64,000 bases of DNA, taken from the NCBI RefSeq assembly GCF_000226095.1, contig NC_016477.1, positions 1,612,001 to 1,676,000 of the forward strand, given 5' to 3'. Position 1 is the first letter of the stretch, and each line of letters begins with the position of its first letter. The notes beneath the pieces were generated by a model, which was not told where the DNA came from, did not search any database, and saw only the letters and a list, made by a program, of their open reading frames with translations. This document shows positions 34,200 through 45,108 of the stretch, piece after piece. Both the position numbers and the translations under genes were made by a program. Source of the stretch: Thermothelomyces thermophilus ATCC 42464 (lineage: Eukaryota; Ascomycota; Sordariomycetes; Sordariales; Chaetomiaceae).

Positions 34200-35110
34200 A
34201 CTCCCTATCTATTGCTATTTACTATCGCTAGGATTAATAGCCTTACCTTTGCCTTTATCCTAGCCAGGCAACGACGTAGCGCCTGACGTGTCATCAGACG
34301 CGCTAACGCGAGTATTACAAGCTTCCTTAATCTTGCCTAACTAATAGAGGATATTATATATAGAGTAGGCGATCTTCGTAAAATGCGTAAGTTTAGCCTT
34401 ATTAAGCTCGTACTCCTCTATATCATCTATATTAGCGTGTTTAAGGTCACTCTAAAGAACTATACGTAACTTCTTAAGATCCTACACGTATTTATTAGCG
34501 ATTCGCCTACACGCTAAGGGTAGAGGTTTAGGATCTAGGGACTTATAAAAGCCTTAGCTCTATCTAGTAGAGCCTTTATCAAATCCTTTACCGACCTAAT
34601 ATAAAAAGTAAGATTATCGTTATAGTTAGTATAAGCATTATAAGAGCTATTGGATATATAGGCAATTAGCGTATATCTCCTTATACTTATAAGAACCACA
34701 GGTATAATAGTAATAATGGGAGCTAGCGCTAGAATAATTATAATATTTGCCGAAAGAACGTCTTACTAGAGCCGACTATATATATATTCTATAAGGCACC
34801 TTATAAAGCTTACTAGCTTCGATATCGCTATATTTAGTTAGCTCGAACGATCTTAACGTAACTAGTAAAGTACTAGAAAACTATAAAACTAGCAATAAAT
34901 AGGAATATTTATAGTTTAGAAGCTGGTTTAGAAGCTTCCGTACGCTTACGCTTTCGAGGCGTTATAGGAGTAGGAGTCGACCTGCTAGCAGTTATAGTGT
35001 TCGCGGCGGGCGCACCCGACAAGTCATCCGTTGATTCGAGCGTAGGAGGCGTTATCCTATTATTATTATTACAATTAAAACTAGTAATACTATCGCTACT
35101 ACGACTACAA
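34200..35110 (-). pseudogene. Antisense coding remnant in the Copia 3' region
   Basis: On the minus strand, a long frame (34860-34200) is broken only by TAG/TAA codons of RIP type. It reads as a hydrophobic segment (LALAPIITIIPVVLISI), then a charged helical region (ALLDRAKAFYKSLDPKP, IDDIEEYELNKAKLTHF) and a Lys/Gly tail (DKGKGKA). Upstream in another frame (35110-34925) is TPPTLESTDDLSGAPAA followed by PITPRKRKRTEASKPASK, which resembles a nuclear localisation signal. An intron between the two is likely. The less mutated upstream part argues this was coding. I do not recognise the family. Confidence 0.5.
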
Positions 35111-35293
35111 TAGCTATATTTGATCTATAGCTTTAAAGGAATCGCTTTACTATATTCGACTCTTTCAGACTTCCGAATACGGAAGGCAGGCCCCTAAAGG
35201 AGCTATCGAGGTAAGAGCGACAAAGGATATAACACCAAGAACAGTATTACCACAAAGCGTAGTTAAACAACTATTGCCTTTGACTAGGGGGTG

Positions 35294-35502
35294 TGTCGGA
35301 AGCTATAGAGCTTCTAAACGTATTAGCTATGCATTTGCTATAGCTATATAAGGCTGTTTAACGTATTGGCTAGTCCCTTTGTCTATAAATACTACTCGTT
35401 TTGTCTCCTTTGTAGATAGCTTTAATAAGGCACTGTCTCCTTTGTATAGCCACCTACTGTAGACTGCTTTCAACGCTCCCGGAGCTCCTACTGCGTTCGG
35501 CA
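35294..35502 (+). repeat. 3' LTR of the Copia element
   Basis: 209 bp from TGTCGGAAGC to GTTCGGCA, preceded by an aggggg tract and followed by TSD ctacc. Confidence 0.93.
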
Positions 35503-35507
35503 CTACC

Positions 35508-35999
35508 TAATGATTAAAATTGCAGCTCGGTGGGATCCTACAGATTGCAGAACAGCACCTCGCCACCTGTTAGGTGGTAATTAGAGGCGCCGGTCCCGGC
35601 CATTTCCTGGTCCAGCGTAATAGTGTGCGAGGATCGGGCTTGGCTTGGCTGGGGAGCTGAGTGTATGTAGTGGATCATGGCTGTTGTTGTGTTTTTGGGG
35701 CGTGTAATTATGTCTAGCACATATCCAGAGACGTTAGTTCTGGCATAATTAAGCCTCTGTTAATTCAAAGGAGAGGACCCAGAGTAAAGGAAAGCATGAC
35801 ATTTGAAGCCTTTCAGAAACACAAAGTTTGGTGGGGAGCGATCGGTCTTGGTATATCTCTGCTGCGGTAGATGTGGGTGGGAGGAAGAAAGGTCGAACTA
35901 GGGCGCGGCCGGCAGAGCGATATACCAGTACCAGAGTATACAGAGTATATATGTATCATGTATGTATGTATATACATATATATAAAGTTCTGCTAGATC
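35508..35999. other. Gap between Copia and kinase remnant
   Basis: No gene. It includes a TA/TG-rich simple stretch near 35940-35985 (tatgtatgtatatacatata) ending in a plausible splice acceptor at 35999. No kinase N-lobe is visible. Confidence 0.5.
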
Positions 36000-36489
36000 A
36001 AGGAGATCGCCAGCGCTATGTCCTGGCTCGAGAGGTCTGACTACTTCTACGGCGACCTATGGCCGGAGAACATCCTCCTAAGCGAAACCGAGCAGGTCAA
36101 GGTCTGCGACTTTGGGAGGGCTCGGACGCGGGGTTGCAAGGTCGAGGTAGCGATATACCCTTTCTACCGCCCGGGTACGAACGTAATTAGTCGCCGGCCT
36201 AGCGTACGAGCAGTTCGACATCGGCTCATGTATCTACACCATCCCCACCGGGGAGGTGCCGTACGGCCAGCAGGAGACGCCCGAGCAGTTCAGAGAGATG
36301 TACGACGCCCGCGTCCGGGGGAAGTTCCCGCCAACCGAAGACGACGGGGTCTTGGGACATGTTGTATCGTCTTGCTGGCACGCGCCCTACGACAGGATGG
36401 AGGACATGTGGAAGCAGCTATCCAACGGGCCGTCGGCATGTCGACTAGTTGAGATCTCACCCCGGCATTCCCTGACCTGGCTGTGTTAA
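36000..36489 (+). pseudogene. Protein kinase-like gene fragment, frameshifted
   Basis: The fragment begins after a tctgctag acceptor with IKEIASAMSWLERSDYFYG, then the catalytic-loop motif GDLWPENIL and the metal-binding KVCDFGRA. After PFYRPG (about 36170-36190) the frame shifts, and YEQFDIGSCIYTIPTGEVPYG continues in another frame to about 36490. Kinase subdomains VIb-IX are present. The ATP-binding N-lobe (GxGxxG, VAIK) is missing upstream, and the usual HRD/HGD is YGD. It resembles small fungal kinase-like proteins of expanded families. The Copia insertion 0.5 kb upstream may have removed the 5' half. Non-functional. Confidence 0.75.
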
Positions 36490-36584
36490 TTATTACCAAA
36501 CCTGAGCCTTTCAATCGACCTAGGTCTATCCATGTGCCCATGTTTACTCTCTAATAATTCAGGTAGGCAAGGTAAGGTAACTAA

Positions 36585-37265
36585 TTACTCCTCCCGCCAC
36601 CCATCACCGGCCCCCAGCATCCACTGCGCCGCGACCAGGCGCAGCCCGTGCCGGCGGACAAACTCGTCGGCCGGGAAGCTCCGCCTCTGGACGAACTCGT
36701 CCCCGCCGACGTCGCCCTTCTCCGGCCGGAACCCGTCCGGCTCGGCAAACAACAGGAACAGGTACCGGTGCGGGCGCGACTCGTCCTTGGGCCCGGGCGC
36801 GAGGTACGGCGTAAGCACGCGGGCGCCGCTCGTGCACTCGTCGAGCTGGAGCTGCGCGCCCTTGCCGCTGCCGCTGCCGCTGCCGCTGCCGGTTTCATCC
36901 TTGGTTTCTGCCGTCGCGGGCAGCGAGATATTGGCGACGACCCAGTGCCGCCAGTAGGCGAATTTGGGGTCGTCTGGCGTCGGCGCGTCCGGGTCGATCA
37001 TGAGCAGTGTGAATGTCTTCGTTGTTGTTGTTGTTGTTGTTGTCGTCGTCGTCGCCAATGCTGAGTTGAGAGGGGCGACGGAAAGGACGGGAGCCGACTG
37101 GACCTGACTGACCCGCATTAGGGTGCCATGGCAGGTGTCGGCGTCGGTGCCGGGGAAGCGGACGTTGAGGAGCAACGAGGGCGTGAAGTCGGAGGGAATC
37201 ACGCTCGAGGACAGGAGCCCCGCGCCCCGGAGGGAGGCGAGGAGGTCTGCTGCGGCGGTTCCCAT
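36585..37265 (-). CDS. PEBP-family protein (phosphatidylethanolamine-binding / carboxypeptidase Y inhibitor-like, 226 aa)
   Basis: Single-exon gene. The PEBP signature is present: DPDAP at residues 91-95, followed by the HW motif at 107-108 within FAYWRHWVV, and HRYLFLLF further on. These residues line the anion/phospholipid-head binding pocket. In yeast the homologue Tfs1 inhibits carboxypeptidase Y and Ras-GAP; the role here is inferred. Two low-complexity inserts are coded by unstable repeats: eleven Thr just before the DPDAP strand (GTT repeat on the plus strand at 37021-37042) and alternating Gly-Ser at about 127-136 (near 36862-36892). No signal peptide, so probably cytosolic. Confidence 0.88.
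   Translation of the reverse strand: MGTAAADLLASLRGAGLLSSSVIPSDFTPSLLLNVRFPGTDADTCHGTLMRVSQVQSAPVLSVAPLNSALATTTTTTTTTTTKTFTLLMIDPDAPTPDDPKFAYWRHWVVANISLPATAETKDETGSGSGSGSGKGAQLQLDECTSGARVLTPYLAPGPKDESRPHRYLFLLFAEPDGFRPEKGDVGGDEFVQRRSFPADEFVRRHGLRLVAAQWMLGAGDGWREE
37021..37053 (-). repeat. Trinucleotide repeat coding polythreonine in the PEBP gene
   Basis: About seven GTT units then GTC units on the plus strand, translated as Thr on the minus strand. Copy number probably varies among strains. Confidence 0.85.
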
Positions 37266-39238
37266 GCTGGATTTCGCTCCTTGCGTTGGCGTGTTCCACT
37301 TTGACGGTTGGGATGTACGCTGTGTCGGATGATGGGACGAAGTAATTAAGGTTAATGCATGTACCTCTACTCAAGAAACAGAGTGAAATGAGCTTACACT
37401 ACCTAGCCTGGTAGCTAATTTAAGAATTCAAAATCCTATCGGTGATTCTACGCAGTCCTCCGTACACTACTAATCCCTAATTCTATCGTCAACCCCCGTG
37501 TTCAAATTAGCCGTGATTGGTGGAATTTCAACGGAAGCATGCCTCGGGAATATCGGCGGCAATGCCCGCCTCGGCCCCGGAGGTCCAGCTCGCGGAATCC
37601 CGCGCCCGTCCGGAAACCGCTGGGATTGCCATTTGCAGGTAGGGAGCCATCGACAGTGCAAAGGTTGATCCCATAAAGAGAATATCAAGCCGACTTGACC
37701 CTCTGCCATCTCTAAGAAACCTGTGTTCTATTAGTTTGGCTTCCTCACATGCGCGACCGGCTCGGATACACTAATAGGTGAAATTGAAGTGCACAACCCC
37801 TAATCACATCAAAATCGACGAAGGCACCGCGAGCTGCGAAGCACTCAAGTGCTCCTCGGTGCTTTGGGATGACGGTGTGTTGCCTGTCACTGCCTTTTTC
37901 CGTCCGAGAGAGCAACCAGGCGACACCAGAGCGCGGGACTGTTGATGCTACTATCCGACGGTGGATTCCCAACTACTGAGGGTCTCCTTGGAGCAAGGGG
38001 TGGGCGCGGTGATGAAAGGGGTGGCCGTGCCGTGATGACGGTCGTCAGCGTATTTGAGCCGTTGAGGCTCGAAAGCGGGCCCAAAGTTTAGTGTAAGATA
38101 GGGAATGAGGTCTTCGAGATTTTGAAATACAAAAGCTCTAGAAGGAAATTAAGGAAAATGAGGGGAAAAGGGGGGAAAGAGAAAATGAAATGAAACGAAA
38201 ATAAAGAAATTAAGAAAAAGCAGAAGGAAATATAAAGGAAAGGTAGATCTTTTAATTACATCGGTGACAGGTGATCAATCTGTTTGATGCCTCCTCTCCT
38301 TTCGCTCAGGTAGGCACCTTGAGCTAGCAGTTGGTCTTTATAGTTAATTAGCTGTTAATAAGTAAGCCGACAGTACCTTCATTAGGTGCACATTCATTGC
38401 TTCGCAAAACGATCCTCTTCGAAATCAAACTGATAGGCCCCCGTGCTTAGCATAGAAGGAGCAAGAAATGTGTTTACCTAATGAGTGAGAGAAACATGGT
38501 CCGTGTCAGGATGAAGACCTCGTGCTACGACACGATGTTTCTCTGGGTCACCCACGCCTTATGAGGCATTACGTGCGTCTTTTCGGTTCTGGATAAACAA
38601 CCTAATAAACGGGCTCTTACCAGCACCGAGGCTTTGCTACTATTACATGTCATTTCATTCACAAGTAGTCGACAATACACTAACCAGTTCATTAGAGCGA
38701 CTAGTTTTTCTTGCACAAGATGTAAGATGCTGCCAGGACATTTCGTTATCGTTTTCAGTAACTGTGGTTCAGATTTGCATTAGAGACGTGTAATCATGGC
38801 AGATCGGTGACACCCGATCCTGTTTGGCTTCGCTTTTTCGCGTCAAACGGGGAAGGTGCCGAGACCAAACAGTGGCACGATTGGCAAATGCGGAGGGGAA
38901 CGGTTCGCTGGCCTGTCACACATGACGTACCCGCAGTGCTCATTCCCTAATCCGTACCGGTAACTCTCCCCTCTCTCAAGCTATGATATTTGTAGTTATC
39001 AAGGCTCAGCCCTCGCACATGCGAGAGGCAGACCACCAACGGCTAGCATCGCAAGACACAGACCCTTGTGAGACACGCGCAGCCGCCGCTTGCAAGCTGA
39101 CGCGATCTTTAATTTTTTTTCTCTCTTTATCGACCCGAGTCTTCTCGCCCCCTCGCCCCATGCCAATGCCATGTCAATTGGTCTTCGCCCGCGCACGACG
39201 AACCTTGCGACAATTGTAAAGCGAACCAGGTCAAGATA
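37266..39238. other. 2-kb intergenic stretch without supported gene
   Basis: Only short ORFs on both strands, none with a recognisable motif or convincing splicing. An A/G-rich run spans about 38140-38250. Confidence 0.5.
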
Positions 39239-39918
39239 ATGCATCGGTTTTTCAAGACCTTAGCACCTTGCATGGCCGTGTAAGTTAAAGCAAGGTCTAA
39301 ATAATATATCACGGTTGGTTCCCTGTCGGGAGCCTGCTTGAGGGCCAACTCCGAGGCTAACACATATGCCCTCCTTCAACGTATATGATTAGCGCTGCCC
39401 CGGCGATTGCCCAGGAGGCCATGTCCGCCTCGATCGTGTCAGTGTCAGGCTGCCCCGCGGTCGTGTCGACCACCGACGTCTGCAGCACCTGCGTGGCGGC
39501 GGCGTGCGTGGTCCCAGCCACCATCACGGCCGGCTGCGGCGACTGTCCGGAGAGCCCGCCGACCGTCTACCGCTCTTTCCCATGCGAGGAGGGCTGCAAC
39601 AACATCGGCTGCCGGACCGTCTACCGTGTCGTCACCGCCACCGGTAGCGTCTGTGAGTCGCACCCTCGCACCCCCTCCCCTTCTACTTCTACCTCCTCCT
39701 TTCCCTCTCCCACCACCACCACCACCACCAGCGCGCCGGTCTCGAGCGGTTCTGATACCGACCTGGGAACGTCAACAGGCCCCGCGGCTCCCACGCCGAC
39801 GCCGAGCCAAGACCCGGATAACCCGGCCGACGGCGACGACCCCACCGAGCCAGCAACCTCAGCGACAACGGCCAGTACCGCTGGCGCGGCCCGCTTAATG
39901 CCATTTCGTCTGTGGTAG
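39239..39918 (+). CDS. Small secreted Cys-rich, Ser/Thr-rich protein (188 aa, one intron)
   Basis: I do not recognise the family. Exon 1 (39239-39279) and exon 2 (39393-39918) flank a 113-nt intron (GTAAGT, CTAAC branch, GATTAG). Splicing gives an N-terminus MHRFFKTLAPCMAVAAPA with a basic start, hydrophobic core and cleavage-like AIA-QE. The unspliced frame from 39385 has a poorer signal. The mature part has about ten Cys in the first ~80 residues (VCSTC, GCGDC, PCEEGC), then a Ser/Thr/Pro-rich tail with poly-Thr. The layout suits an extracellular or wall-linked effector-like protein. A GPI signal is not convincing. Confidence 0.62.
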
Positions 39919-40962
39919 ATAATTAGGTGTATTATTTCTTTTTAATTTTTCTTCTTTTTTTACCTTTTTTCCCCCCTCATTTGGCATTAAGAGGGATGTT
40001 GGAAGGAATGGTTGGCTTTGGTCCGTTGATGAGCTAGCAGATTATTAATGAGTGGCGCGGTCGCTTGTCAAGATGCAGAGCTCGCTGCCTGCCCGGTGAA
40101 CCGGTGCTGTGGAGACACTGTAGGAAACACCTATTCAGGTCACTGTCTTTGAAAACGTGGGGACAAAAGAAGTTGATGATTTGCTGGCGCTTTGCAATAG
40201 ATGAATGTTTGGATTTTTTTTTTTTTTCACGTTGTCTCTCTTCTCATTTTCGTTGGACGATTGAATGCGGCCTACTGGTGGTTCTGGGTAGTAATTAGCC
40301 CCCATTAGGCTATTGAAACGTTCTGGAACGCAAATCCGCTCGCTGACTAAGACAGCTCGCATTGAAATCCCAATAAGAGGCACAGCGCTGACAACGTCAT
40401 TCTGCGCCCAACTAGCACGTTTTTGGTTGGTAGCAAGGCAATCAAAACTTCAACTGAGCTTTTCGCAGCTCTCCAAATCCCGGATTCTTATCTCTCTGCG
40501 TCCCACTGACTATCAATCACTTCGGCACAACATACCTTGGGCCTGCTGGCGGGGGAAGTAACTTGCAGGAGTCGGGGACCGATGCTTCCGGGGGGCGGCG
40601 GCCACTTTCATTCATTCCATTTTGTCGTGAATATAACGAAGTTTCCGACTCGTTATCGATTTTCTCCAACGCGGCGCGCGCCTTTTCGTCCCCAAGATGA
40701 TGTTGGCCGCTCCTCGCTCATTTTCAGAAGCCGTCTCGCCGGCCGCGCAGCTTCGGACTCTCTGACCTCACCTCCCAGCATCATTGACGAGCGCCGACCA
40801 ACCTGGGAGCCTCACGCATCCGTCTTCCTCAACTCCTGCTCATAGCCAACTCCCCGGCGAACACCGAGGTCAAGACTCCTGTGATATCTGTGCCTAATTC
40901 AGACACGTTGCTTCTGGCGCTCGGCCCGCTGCCGGGGTCGAAGACCTAAATAGCTCAAAAAA
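39919..40962. other. Intergenic, presumed promoter of the HET-C-like gene
   Basis: Contains a pyrimidine-rich run after the secreted-protein stop (39940-39980) and a T tract at 40216-40229. No gene is supported. Confidence 0.5.
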
Positions 40963-43350
40963 ATGAATCATCTCTCTTTTCTCGCCGCCCTGGGGGGCTT
41001 TTCGGTAATGACGGCAGCCTTCGGGACCATCAACGCGCCCGCCGTCCTCGGGCAGCACAATGAGCACGAGATGATCACACGCTTGGCGTTTCAGTGCCCC
41101 GGCGATCAGAAATCTGACGGCATCTGCTTCGAGCCCCGCTCGCTCGACCAGCTTGCCGGCTACCACGTCAACGTTATGGGCATTGCCCTCACCGGCTCGG
41201 GCACCAACGGCGCCGTCGGCGCCCCAGACACCTTCGACCCCTTTCCGGAGGGACCCGAGGCCCATTGTGACGATGCCGACTACCTGGACATACCAGGATA
41301 CCCCCAGAGCCGGGCCGAGGCCAGCGCCAAGTTGCAGGCCTGTGTTGACCACCTCCGCCATCGCTTCCGCCAGGCCGTGGGCGCGGCGGATCGCTTGTTG
41401 GACGACCGGCACAGGATCCGCCGAGAAATGGTGCAGTTGTCCCTGCCCTACGGCGATTGCACCTTCGCGTTCCCGGAGTGGCAGCACGACGATTATGGAC
41501 GAGCCAAGTGCAGCACCCTCGAGGGCTTTGGGCGGGCGCTGCACGGCATCCAAGACTTCTACGCTCACAGCAACTGGGCCGACAGCGCCGATCCGACACA
41601 GCCCATCAGCATCTCGAATCCGCCGGGGCTGGGCATGACGGGCACAGCCCCTTTCCTGGACCTCCGAGCCGACGGCGCCATACCAGAAGACCAGATTCCT
41701 CTGAATCTTACAACCGGATGTTTCAACTTGCCCGACATCACGTTCGGCTCGGGAGCGTGCAAGGGACGCGTCACCCACCACGCGCTCAGCAAGGATCGAG
41801 GCATCATCAACCTCGACGGCACGTTTGGCGCGACCGAGGCGGATCCCCGGTCCGAAGCGGTGTCGAGCAACTTCCAGCGCGCCGTACAGGCCGCTGTTCA
41901 ACACTCGCGCGAACTGTGGGCCGACCTACGAGACGAGATACGACGCCAATACGGCAACGTCACCGGCGATCTCATGATTTGCTCCCTGATCCGCGACGAC
42001 CCGGTCAAGGACTGCCGCAACCGCACCATGGTGGTGGCCGTGGACAACTCGTTGACGAGCGAATCCAACGGCGGTATCCTGCTGGAAGAGTCTGTTGCAC
42101 AAGAGATCACCTCGAGGCTGAACACAGAGGGCCTGGACAGCGTCGCCGTCGTCGACAGCCAAGAGCCAGCTGTTCTCCGCTACCCCATGGGCCCGCCAGC
42201 CTATGTGAGTTTCAGCTTTCCACGGCCATCCGGCGACCTGTGTGTCGCCAGCGGGCTCGAATTGGGAATCGCCGAGACCATCGGCGCCCAGCCGGAAACG
42301 TACGCCGACAGAGGAGCCATCATCCTCCTGGCCACCACTGCGGAAAGCCCGGAGTGTAGCGACTGCACAATGACGCAACTCCGCCGTGCCGCAGAAGAAG
42401 GCATACGCGTCCACTATGCATGTATCGACATGCACGGGAGCGCGGCTGCCGGTGGTGCTATTAATAATACTCCAAAGCACGCGGGGTGGGTGCGATGTTC
42501 GCCCGGCGATTCTTTGGTGGGCCCTGTGCTCAAGACGGGCGGAATCGCCGTCTTCATCGGTCCTGCTGCTCGAGTGCCTGCCCACTTTGCCAATCTGGTC
42601 ATGGACCGCGGCCTCACAGCGACGGACGAGGACGAGAATACCCCGGAGAGCACGCGCGTCTACCCCGGCATAACCCTAGCCGACTTTCTAAATCCCGACC
42701 AGCCGGCCAAGTCTTTTACGTACCCCGTCTCGACCGGCGAGAGCCTCAACCTCACCGTGAGCAGCGTCTCCCGGGACGGCCGAGGGGCGGAAGCCTGTTT
42801 CGGCGTGACCCTGTGGTACAAATACCCGGACACCGAGATCTCGACGCACACGAGATGCGGCGACTCCTCCCCCCTGTTGCTGCGCTACCATGCGAACGAG
42901 TCGTTCGACTTGGTCCTCGAGGCCGAGTACGGAGACACGGCGCCCAGGAACGAGCTGCTCCACCGGGAGGAGATCTTGTTCCTCCTCTCGGTCGACACCA
43001 CCATGCCCGACAAGAACGAGACCACCGTCGGACGGACCACGAGCATCTTGAGCACTCCCGGTCGCAACGGCTCCTCTCCTACGAGCGAGACGGTCGAAGT
43101 CCTGTCGGGCACCGCCACCGTCGACGACTCCACCTCAACGTGGACCGAGTCATCCCGCAAGACGGCGACGGACGACGCGTCGCTTTCGTGTCGTCGCCCG
43201 CCGTCTGGGCGCTATTATTATTCTCCCATGTGCAGCGTCCCCACGATCCCCTTCATGTCGATGGAGGGCAACTTGTCTGCGGGGGTTGAAGGGAGTGCGC
43301 GGCAGGATGATATTGGAAATGATTGTATTAGAGACATAGAGTATGTATGA
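40963..43350 (+). CDS. Large secreted HET-C / zinc-phospholipase-like protein with vWA-like region (795 aa)
   Basis: Single open frame with a signal peptide-like start (MNHLSFLAALGGFSVMTAAF) after an A-rich leader. The N-terminal half resembles the HET-C / zinc-dependent phospholipase C fold: HNEHEMITRLAF near residue 32 and RALHGIQDFYAHSNW with H194, D198 and H202. HxxxD..AHS is the signature shared by HET-C and bacterial PLC-like proteins and likely binds zinc. A central region (about 350-500) starts TMVVAVDNSLTSE, like a von Willebrand A strand with DxSxT metal site. The C-terminal ~250 residues are Ser/Thr-rich with N-glycosylation sites. HET-C itself acts in heterokaryon incompatibility; this paralogue's role is unknown. 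The last ~50 residues may be mis-framed, because another frame there reads AVWALLLFS. Confidence 0.6.
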   Translation: MNHLSFLAALGGFSVMTAAFGTINAPAVLGQHNEHEMITRLAFQCPGDQKSDGICFEPRSLDQLAGYHVNVMGIALTGSGTNGAVGAPDTFDPFPEGPEAHCDDADYLDIPGYPQSRAEASAKLQACVDHLRHRFRQAVGAADRLLDDRHRIRREMVQLSLPYGDCTFAFPEWQHDDYGRAKCSTLEGFGRALHGIQDFYAHSNWADSADPTQPISISNPPGLGMTGTAPFLDLRADGAIPEDQIPLNLTTGCFNLPDITFGSGACKGRVTHHALSKDRGIINLDGTFGATEADPRSEAVSSNFQRAVQAAVQHSRELWADLRDEIRRQYGNVTGDLMICSLIRDDPVKDCRNRTMVVAVDNSLTSESNGGILLEESVAQEITSRLNTEGLDSVAVVDSQEPAVLRYPMGPPAYVSFSFPRPSGDLCVASGLELGIAETIGAQPETYADRGAIILLATTAESPECSDCTMTQLRRAAEEGIRVHYACIDMHGSAAAGGAINNTPKHAGWVRCSPGDSLVGPVLKTGGIAVFIGPAARVPAHFANLVMDRGLTATDEDENTPESTRVYPGITLADFLNPDQPAKSFTYPVSTGESLNLTVSSVSRDGRGAEACFGVTLWYKYPDTEISTHTRCGDSSPLLLRYHANESFDLVLEAEYGDTAPRNELLHREEILFLLSVDTTMPDKNETTVGRTTSILSTPGRNGSSPTSETVEVLSGTATVDDSTSTWTESSRKTATDDASLSCRRPPSGRYYYSPMCSVPTIPFMSMEGNLSAGVEGSARQDDIGNDCIRDIEYV

Positions 43351-45108
43351 TGACGTTAGACTGCTGTCTAGAGTAATTCCAAAGATAATTACCACTCGAG
43401 CCATAGTTTTTTTGCATTCTTGATTAATTGATTTTGGAACTTTGCTCTCATTGACGTTGCTTTGACTAATAGCTCCAAACTTTGCGTTCAGGATAGCAGG
43501 AGGTCTCAGAGGTCTGCGAATCTGAGTGAGGCGGTTCGAACAACCCCCCTATTCTTCCCCCGAGCAGTTGCTGTTACGAAGGCCTCAACATCCGCATCTA
43601 AATGCCGCTGTTTCCGAACGGCATCCCGCTGGGGCTGTGCCAAACACCCCTTTTCAGCTCCAGGGTGGGGAACTTCAACGACTACAAGGCGAGGAAGGCC
43701 TGGAACAATATCTGAAACAGGCTGGCGAGCGGTCGGGGAATAACACGGAGGACACCACTCGACTCGGGCTGATGATGCTTCGTAAGGTAGCTAGGTGCTC
43801 TGATGCTAGGTACTTCCATTCTTTTCAGCACTAAACGTGGGATTGACTTTGGGGTAGGAATGTTGCGTCTAATAATCAATTCCATAATTAATTCGCGAAG
43901 AACCACGAGTAGAAATAGTCATGAGGAGATCCCCACGGAACCGCTATTCAGCAATACCTTTGTTACCCAGTGTGACAACAACAAAAAACAGGTCCATCTA
44001 TTAATAATTACTCATGTTTCTATAATATTATAAGTGCCAATTCACGTAGTATGGCCTCCGTCCTGCGATGTAATAAACGGACCATGACGGTATCTCGGGA
44101 GCGAACCGGACTCGGGCATGAGAATAACGCACTAAGCAATTTTGAGTCTTTATAGCGATTGGCTGCACCATCACTCCAGTTAGACAAGAGGCTAATTATT
44201 TTGACGCCCTCTCCACGGCAGGAACCCAAGAAGTTTCCGAGCCGCGCATTAAATCCCCGGGCGTTTCTCGATGCCGGCAGATCCCGCTCACGCGAATTTG
44301 GTTGTATCAGAAAATCCGATCTCCAAAACAAAGCAGATCGCAGAACGGGAAGCTCGCTGTTTAGTGCAGCAGGGGCTCCTGCTTCGGAACAACGAGGCCC
44401 GGCGCTCATTCTCAGCTGTTCATTGGTCCTCTCACAAAAGCCTTGACTTGAAACTAGAGGCAGCTAAAGCCTCAAGCTCTAATAGCATTAAGCTTCCCCA
44501 ACCACGGGACTCAGAAGGGGGTGGGGGGGGGGCCTCACACACAGAAACCCTCACCTGGCGGTGCCAAGAAACGGTAGGGTTACATTTGATTGAGTGAGCG
44601 GAAACACTGACAGATCTCCTGCCAGGTGGCGCAGATCAAGGACGAGATGCGATTCGACTCCTGTTTCTCCTCCGTCGACGGAGTTAAGCGCTCACCGGGC
44701 TGTGTCGTTTTGTCTCAGGCCGTGATGCTGCGTTTGGTGTTTTGTTGCTGCCCGCGTCCTGAACGGCCGCTACCAAATTTGTCTAAGCTTGCGATGGTGA
44801 TGATGGAGGAGCTGGGAAAGAAAGAAAGAAAGGACAATAGCGAGCGAAGTGTGTAATATATAAAGACCCAGGGTTGCGGCTTCGGTCGAGTCGAGAAGAC
44901 CGGATCTCTCAACAGGCCAGCTTCCTCGAGACTCGGCAGTCGACTCCCTTTGCACTTCGCTTCGTTTACACCTTGTGCTCTGCTTTACCTTTTCGCCCTA
45001 TTAGATTAGCCCTGGAGGCAATCTTGTTATCTATTATCCAATCCTCTTCATTCAGTACATATCTATCCTGAATTCAAGTTCGAGAGCAGCAGATTCACCC
45101 GTTCCACC
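43351..45108. other. Intergenic, presumed promoter of the Egh16-like gene
   Basis: No supported gene. Features are a G tract near 44519-44530 and a pyrimidine-rich leader at 44950-45060. Several short ORFs overlap in conflicting frames. Confidence 0.5.

Larger units (their letters stand above)
28520..35502 (+). mobile_element. Full-length Ty1/Copia element, RIP-degraded
   Basis: 6983 bp with 209-bp LTRs (28520-28728, 35294-35502) and target duplication ctacc (28515-28519, 35503-35507). Plus-strand coding remains run Gag, integrase, reverse transcriptase, RNase H, the Copia order (integrase before RT). Stops are TAG/TAA at former CAG/CAA/TGG codons. About 1.1 kb between RNase H and the 3' LTR holds an antisense coding remnant. 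The 5' LTR start TA instead of TG is a RIP-type change. Confidence 0.93.
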
